Source: Pseudomonadota bacterium (GTDB lineage Bacteria > Pseudomonadota > Alphaproteobacteria > Rhizobiales > Kaistiaceae). Taken from it: a DNA stretch of 9,825 bases. Positions 7,565 to 9,825 of this stretch are shown in pieces. The notes beneath the pieces are model-generated. The model did not search any database. It was given only the letters and a program-made list of their open reading frames with translations, and had not been told where the DNA came from. The translations under genes and the position numbers were made by a program. Position 1 is the stretch's first letter. Each line of letters opens with the position of its first letter. Where the stretch lies: positions 1 to 9,825 of the forward strand of contig JAEZEN010000058.1 in assembly GCA_023433185.1 (NCBI GenBank), written 5' to 3'.

Positions 7565-9042
7565 GCCAGGCGGTCCCCGACGAGGAACTCGAGCGCCCGG
7601 TCGAGCCGGATGTGGGGAAGAGAGAGCGTCACGCCTTCCGCGGTCCGTTCGAGCCGGGGCGGGCGGAAACGCACGAATCGCAGCGCGATCGGTTCGGCAT
7701 CGGGACGAAAGACCACTTCCGGGTCGGCCGGCAGGTCGCCGGGGAACATCGCGATCTCGGACTGGCCGTCGAACACCTCGCCGTTGACCCGCTCGCCCGG
7801 CAGCGGCGTGCCGATGATCGAGGGCAGGCGCTCGCCGCGGATCGTCACCGTGCCTTCCCTCGTCGCCCGGACCGAGGCCAGGGCGATGACGTCGATGGCC
7901 GCCCCGGCGAAACGCGCCCGCGCGATGGCGCGCTGGACGATCCGCGCGAGGATCGCCTCGAGCCGGTCATGGTCGCGGTGGTGCAGGTGGTCCGCCTTGG
8001 TGGCCGCGAACAGGATGCGGTCGATGCGGTGGGTGATGAAGCTGCCGAGCCAGCTCGTCCGTCCGACCCGGAACGCGCCGAGGATGTCGCCGAGGGCCGC
8101 TTCGAGGCCGGCGACCGCGTCCGGTCCCGTGTTCAGCGCGTCGAGCGCGTCGATCAGCACGATCTGGCGGTCGAGCCGGGCGAAGTGATCGCGAAAGAAC
8201 GGCCGGACGACGGCGGTGCGGTAGGATTCGTAGCGGCGCGCCATCATGGCGGCGAGCGATCCGGTGGCGATGCCGGCCTCCCCGAGGTCGAGGGGAGCGA
8301 AGGTGAGCGCCGGCGAGGCGTCGAGATCGCCGGGCATCAGGAAGCGCCCCGGCGGCAGGGTGGACAGGCTGCCGCTCTCTTCGCGGAGCGCGCGGAGGAA
8401 GGCGGTGAAGAGTGCGGCCAGTTCGCGCGCCAGTCCTTCATCGGCCGGCGCGGCAGGGTCGATCGAATCGAGCTTCGCGAGCCAGCGCATGGCATGGCCG
8501 CTGCGGTTGCCCTCACGGGCGACAGCAAGCGTGTCGCGCGACCACGCAGCGTAGTCCTTGCCGAGGAGCGGCAGGTCGAGGAGCCACTCGCCGGGATAGT
8601 CGACGATGTCGAGATGGACGCGCCCGCTGCCCAGCGACCGGCCGAGGAAGGTGGCGGATTCGAAGGCGATGGTGAGGCGGAGTTCGCTGATCTGCCGGGT
8701 GGAATCCGGCCATATGCGTTCCTCGACGAGGGCGCGGACGTGGCTCTCGTAATCGAACCGCGGCACGGCGTCATCGGGCTGCGGCGCGAGGCGGGCGCCG
8801 GTGACCCGGCCGTTCGCGTAGGCCTTGAACAGCGGCAGCCGCCCGCCATGGATCAGGTTGTGGACGAGGGCCGAGATGAACACCGTCTTGCCGGCCCGGG
8901 CGAGTCCGGTGACGCCGAGGCGGATGGCCGGCGTCCGCATCCTGACGGTCCGCTCGACGAGCGTCGACAGGGCGAGCCGGGTTTCGTCGGTGATCGTGGC
9001 GATCTGCAAAGCCGAGGCGTTCCCCTGGTGTCCCACAAGCAT
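7561..9042 (-). CDS. ycjX: YcjX-family P-loop NTPase
   Basis: 493 residues, full length for the family (DUF463). The Walker A motif GLARAGKT is at 46-53, with Lys52 and Thr53 contacting the phosphates. DYPGEW (148-153) supplies the DxxG-like element. ATKAD (347-351) resembles the base-recognition NKxD motif, so GTP is the likely nucleotide. VFISALVHNLIHGGRLPLF (54-72) is the family-typical stretch after the P-loop. The early ATG at 9042 is preferred over Met35 because TRLALSTLVERTV (21-33) is part of the conserved N-terminal helix, and GAAGG lies five bases upstream of it. The gene sits 36 bases after sixA and overlaps ycjF by four bases. A role in envelope stress with YcjF is inferred from the enterobacterial Psp regulon. 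Confidence 0.94.
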   Translation of the reverse strand: MLVGHQGNASALQIATITDETRLALSTLVERTVRMRTPAIRLGVTGLARAGKTVFISALVHNLIHGGRLPLFKAYANGRVTGARLAPQPDDAVPRFDYESHVRALVEERIWPDSTRQISELRLTIAFESATFLGRSLGSGRVHLDIVDYPGEWLLDLPLLGKDYAAWSRDTLAVAREGNRSGHAMRWLAKLDSIDPAAPADEGLARELAALFTAFLRALREESGSLSTLPPGRFLMPGDLDASPALTFAPLDLGEAGIATGSLAAMMARRYESYRTAVVRPFFRDHFARLDRQIVLIDALDALNTGPDAVAGLEAALGDILGAFRVGRTSWLGSFITHRIDRILFAATKADHLHHRDHDRLEAILARIVQRAIARARFAGAAIDVIALASVRATREGTVTIRGERLPSIIGTPLPGERVNGEVFDGQSEIAMFPGDLPADPEVVFRPDAEPIALRFVRFRPPRLERTAEGVTLSLPHIRLDRALEFLVGDRLA

Positions 9043-9078
9043 CTAAGCCTTCGGCGCCCTGGGGGAAAGGCCGGCGGC

Positions 9079-9615
9079 TCAGTCGTCGCCGTCGTCGGCG
9101 GGGTCGAGATCGCGCGGCTTGGTGAAGGCGGCGAGGTGCCCGGAGCCGGGCTGGAGCTGGCTCCAACTGACCTGCTCGAAGTCGATCACCGCCAGGGCCC
9201 CGGTCGGATACTTGGCCGCGAGATCGGCGGCGAGGCCGGGTTCGCCGTCGCTCACCAGCCAGCGCGCGGTGTCGTGTATGGTCGGGTTGTGGCCGATCAC
9301 CATCAGCGTACGGGCATCGCCGCCGGAACGTCCGATGGCCGCGAGGTAATCGCCGGCGGTCGATTCGTAGAGTTTCGGCTCGATCGTCACCCGGCCCTCG
9401 CCGGGGAGATAGGGCAGGAGCGCGGCAAGCGTTTCCCGCGTCCGCCGTGCGGGCGAGCAGATGATCCTATCGGGTGTAAGCCCCTCGGCGTCGATCGCCT
9501 TGGCCATGGCGGCGGCGTTCCGCCGTCCGCGCGGCGCGAGCGGCCGCTCGATGTCGGCGATCCCCGGGTCGCCCCAGGAGGACTTGGCATGGCGGAGGAG
9601 AAGGAGCCGAGGCAT
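9079..9615 (-). CDS. sixA: SixA-type phosphohistidine phosphatase
   Basis: A histidine-phosphatase superfamily protein of 178 residues. LLLLRHAKSSW (4-14) holds the nucleophile His9 in the RHA-K form typical of SixA. Arg58 and Arg60 in ARRTRET (57-62 region), Glu84 in KLYES (81-85) and His109 in VIGHNP (106-111) complete the phosphate pocket. It is compact, without the long inserts of phosphoglycerate mutases. E. coli SixA removes phosphate from histidine in an Hpt domain (ArcB) and acts on the PTS-Ntr protein NPr; the target here is unknown. The frame is open back to 9711, but the Met at 9615 gives the family N-terminus, so the extra 32 codons are dropped. It has only a weak Shine-Dalgarno and is preceded by a tandem GAATCGAATC. 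It leads a probable transcription unit with ycjX and ycjF. Confidence 0.92.
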   Translation of the reverse strand: MPRLLLLRHAKSSWGDPGIADIERPLAPRGRRNAAAMAKAIDAEGLTPDRIICSPARRTRETLAALLPYLPGEGRVTIEPKLYESTAGDYLAAIGRSGGDARTLMVIGHNPTIHDTARWLVSDGEPGLAADLAAKYPTGALAVIDFEQVSWSQLQPGSGHLAAFTKPRDLDPADDGDD

Positions 9616-9702
9616 GTCGAATCGAATCCCAGCCAGATCGTCGATCTGTAGCCGGATTCGGGACTGCAGGCACGGCCATTGCCGAGGAAATCGACCCGGC
9701 TT

Positions 9703-9717
9703 GCAGGGCACCCCTGC
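9703..9717 (-). repeat. Small hairpin downstream of the terminator
   Basis: GCAGGG (9703-9708) and CCCTGC (9712-9717) form a 6-bp stem with a three-base loop, in the leader between the edge gene's terminator and sixA. It may reinforce termination. No U-tract follows. Confidence 0.3.
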
Positions 9718-9728
9718 GGGAAGGCGAA

Positions 9729-9754
9729 ACGCCCGCGGGGTGGCCCGCGGGCGT
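9729..9754 (-). terminator. Intrinsic terminator of the right-edge gene
   Basis: ACGCCCGCGGG (9729-9739) pairs perfectly with CCCGCGGGCGT (9744-9754), an 11-bp GC-rich stem with a GTGG/CCAC tetraloop. On the minus strand it is followed by a short T-run. It lies 25 bases beyond the stop codon of the edge gene and would insulate sixA from it. Confidence 0.65.
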
Positions 9755-9779
9755 CAGGTCCGGTGCGTGCGCTCCGCTC

Positions 9780-9825
9780 CTACGGCAGGGAGCAGAGGTG
9801 GAACTGGCCGTCGTAGCCCCTGAAG
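9780..9825 (-). CDS. C-terminal end of an unidentified protein (partial)
   Basis: The last 14 residues, FRGYDGQFHLCSLP, followed by a TAG stop at 9782-9780; the rest of the gene lies beyond the right edge. The call rests on an open frame that ends just before a strong terminator on the same strand and on a protein-like, non-repetitive residue mix. I do not recognise the family. Confidence 0.5.
   Translation of the reverse strand, partial: FRGYDGQFHLCSLP

Noticed and set aside
7612..9651. A 679-codon plus-strand frame opposite ycjX and sixA
   Set aside because: It is rich in Arg, Gly, Asp, Glu and His without domains, as expected from the antisense of GC-rich genes, and both opposite genes have intact catalytic motifs.
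9690..9710. Resemblance of ACCCGGCTTGCAGG to the 3' end of bacterial RNase P RNA
   Set aside because: The conserved GAGGAAAGTCCGGGC element and the rest of the RNA are missing, and the upstream sequence is the sixA coding region.

Overview
The window is GC-rich and reads as the chromosome of an alphaproteobacterium, most likely of the Hyphomicrobiales or a neighbouring order. Three things point there: a full CtrA-type box (TTAA-N7-TTAA) beside a GANTC (CcrM) site, the ycjX-ycjF gene pair, and an adrenodoxin-type [2Fe-2S] ferredoxin next to a thioredoxin-reductase-like ferredoxin-NADP+ reductase. I see no insertion sequence, prophage, CRISPR array, integrase, tRNA or rRNA gene. This is core-type chromosome, not an island.

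Layout. Positions 1-785 hold no convincing gene. They contain several GC-rich hairpins and, at 634-687, an AT-rich regulatory patch with the CtrA box. Rightward genes follow: a small Hpt phosphotransfer protein (786-1157), a [2Fe-2S] ferredoxin (1295-1615) and an FAD-dependent ferredoxin-NADP+ reductase (1758-2813). The reductase converges, with a 10-base gap, on a leftward pair: a 12-TM RND/MMPL exporter (5823-3526) and, downstream of it, a small exported protein with a predicted beta fold (3369-2824). A YjlB-type cupin (6027-6533) is transcribed away from the exporter. It converges on a second leftward group, sixA - ycjX - ycjF (9615-6530). The cupin and ycjF stop codons overlap on opposite strands within one CTAG. 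At the right edge is the last 14 codons of an unidentified leftward gene, followed by a strong hairpin terminator.

How the genes may work together. Ferredoxin and reductase form a plausible NADPH to FAD to [2Fe-2S] electron path feeding an acceptor outside the window. The exporter and exported protein may share envelope work. SixA (phosphohistidine phosphatase), YcjX (P-loop protein) and YcjF (membrane protein) are closely spaced on one strand, and YcjX/YcjF are translationally coupled by an ATGA overlap. The Hpt protein appears to be placed under cell-cycle control through CtrA and DNA methylation.

I found no clearly undescribed system. The most interesting signals are regulatory: the CtrA/GANTC patch upstream of the Hpt gene, an apparent concentration of GANTC sites in the non-coding gaps (hand count 11 in about 1.6 kb versus about 21 in about 8.2 kb of coding), and small inverted repeats that carry those sites.
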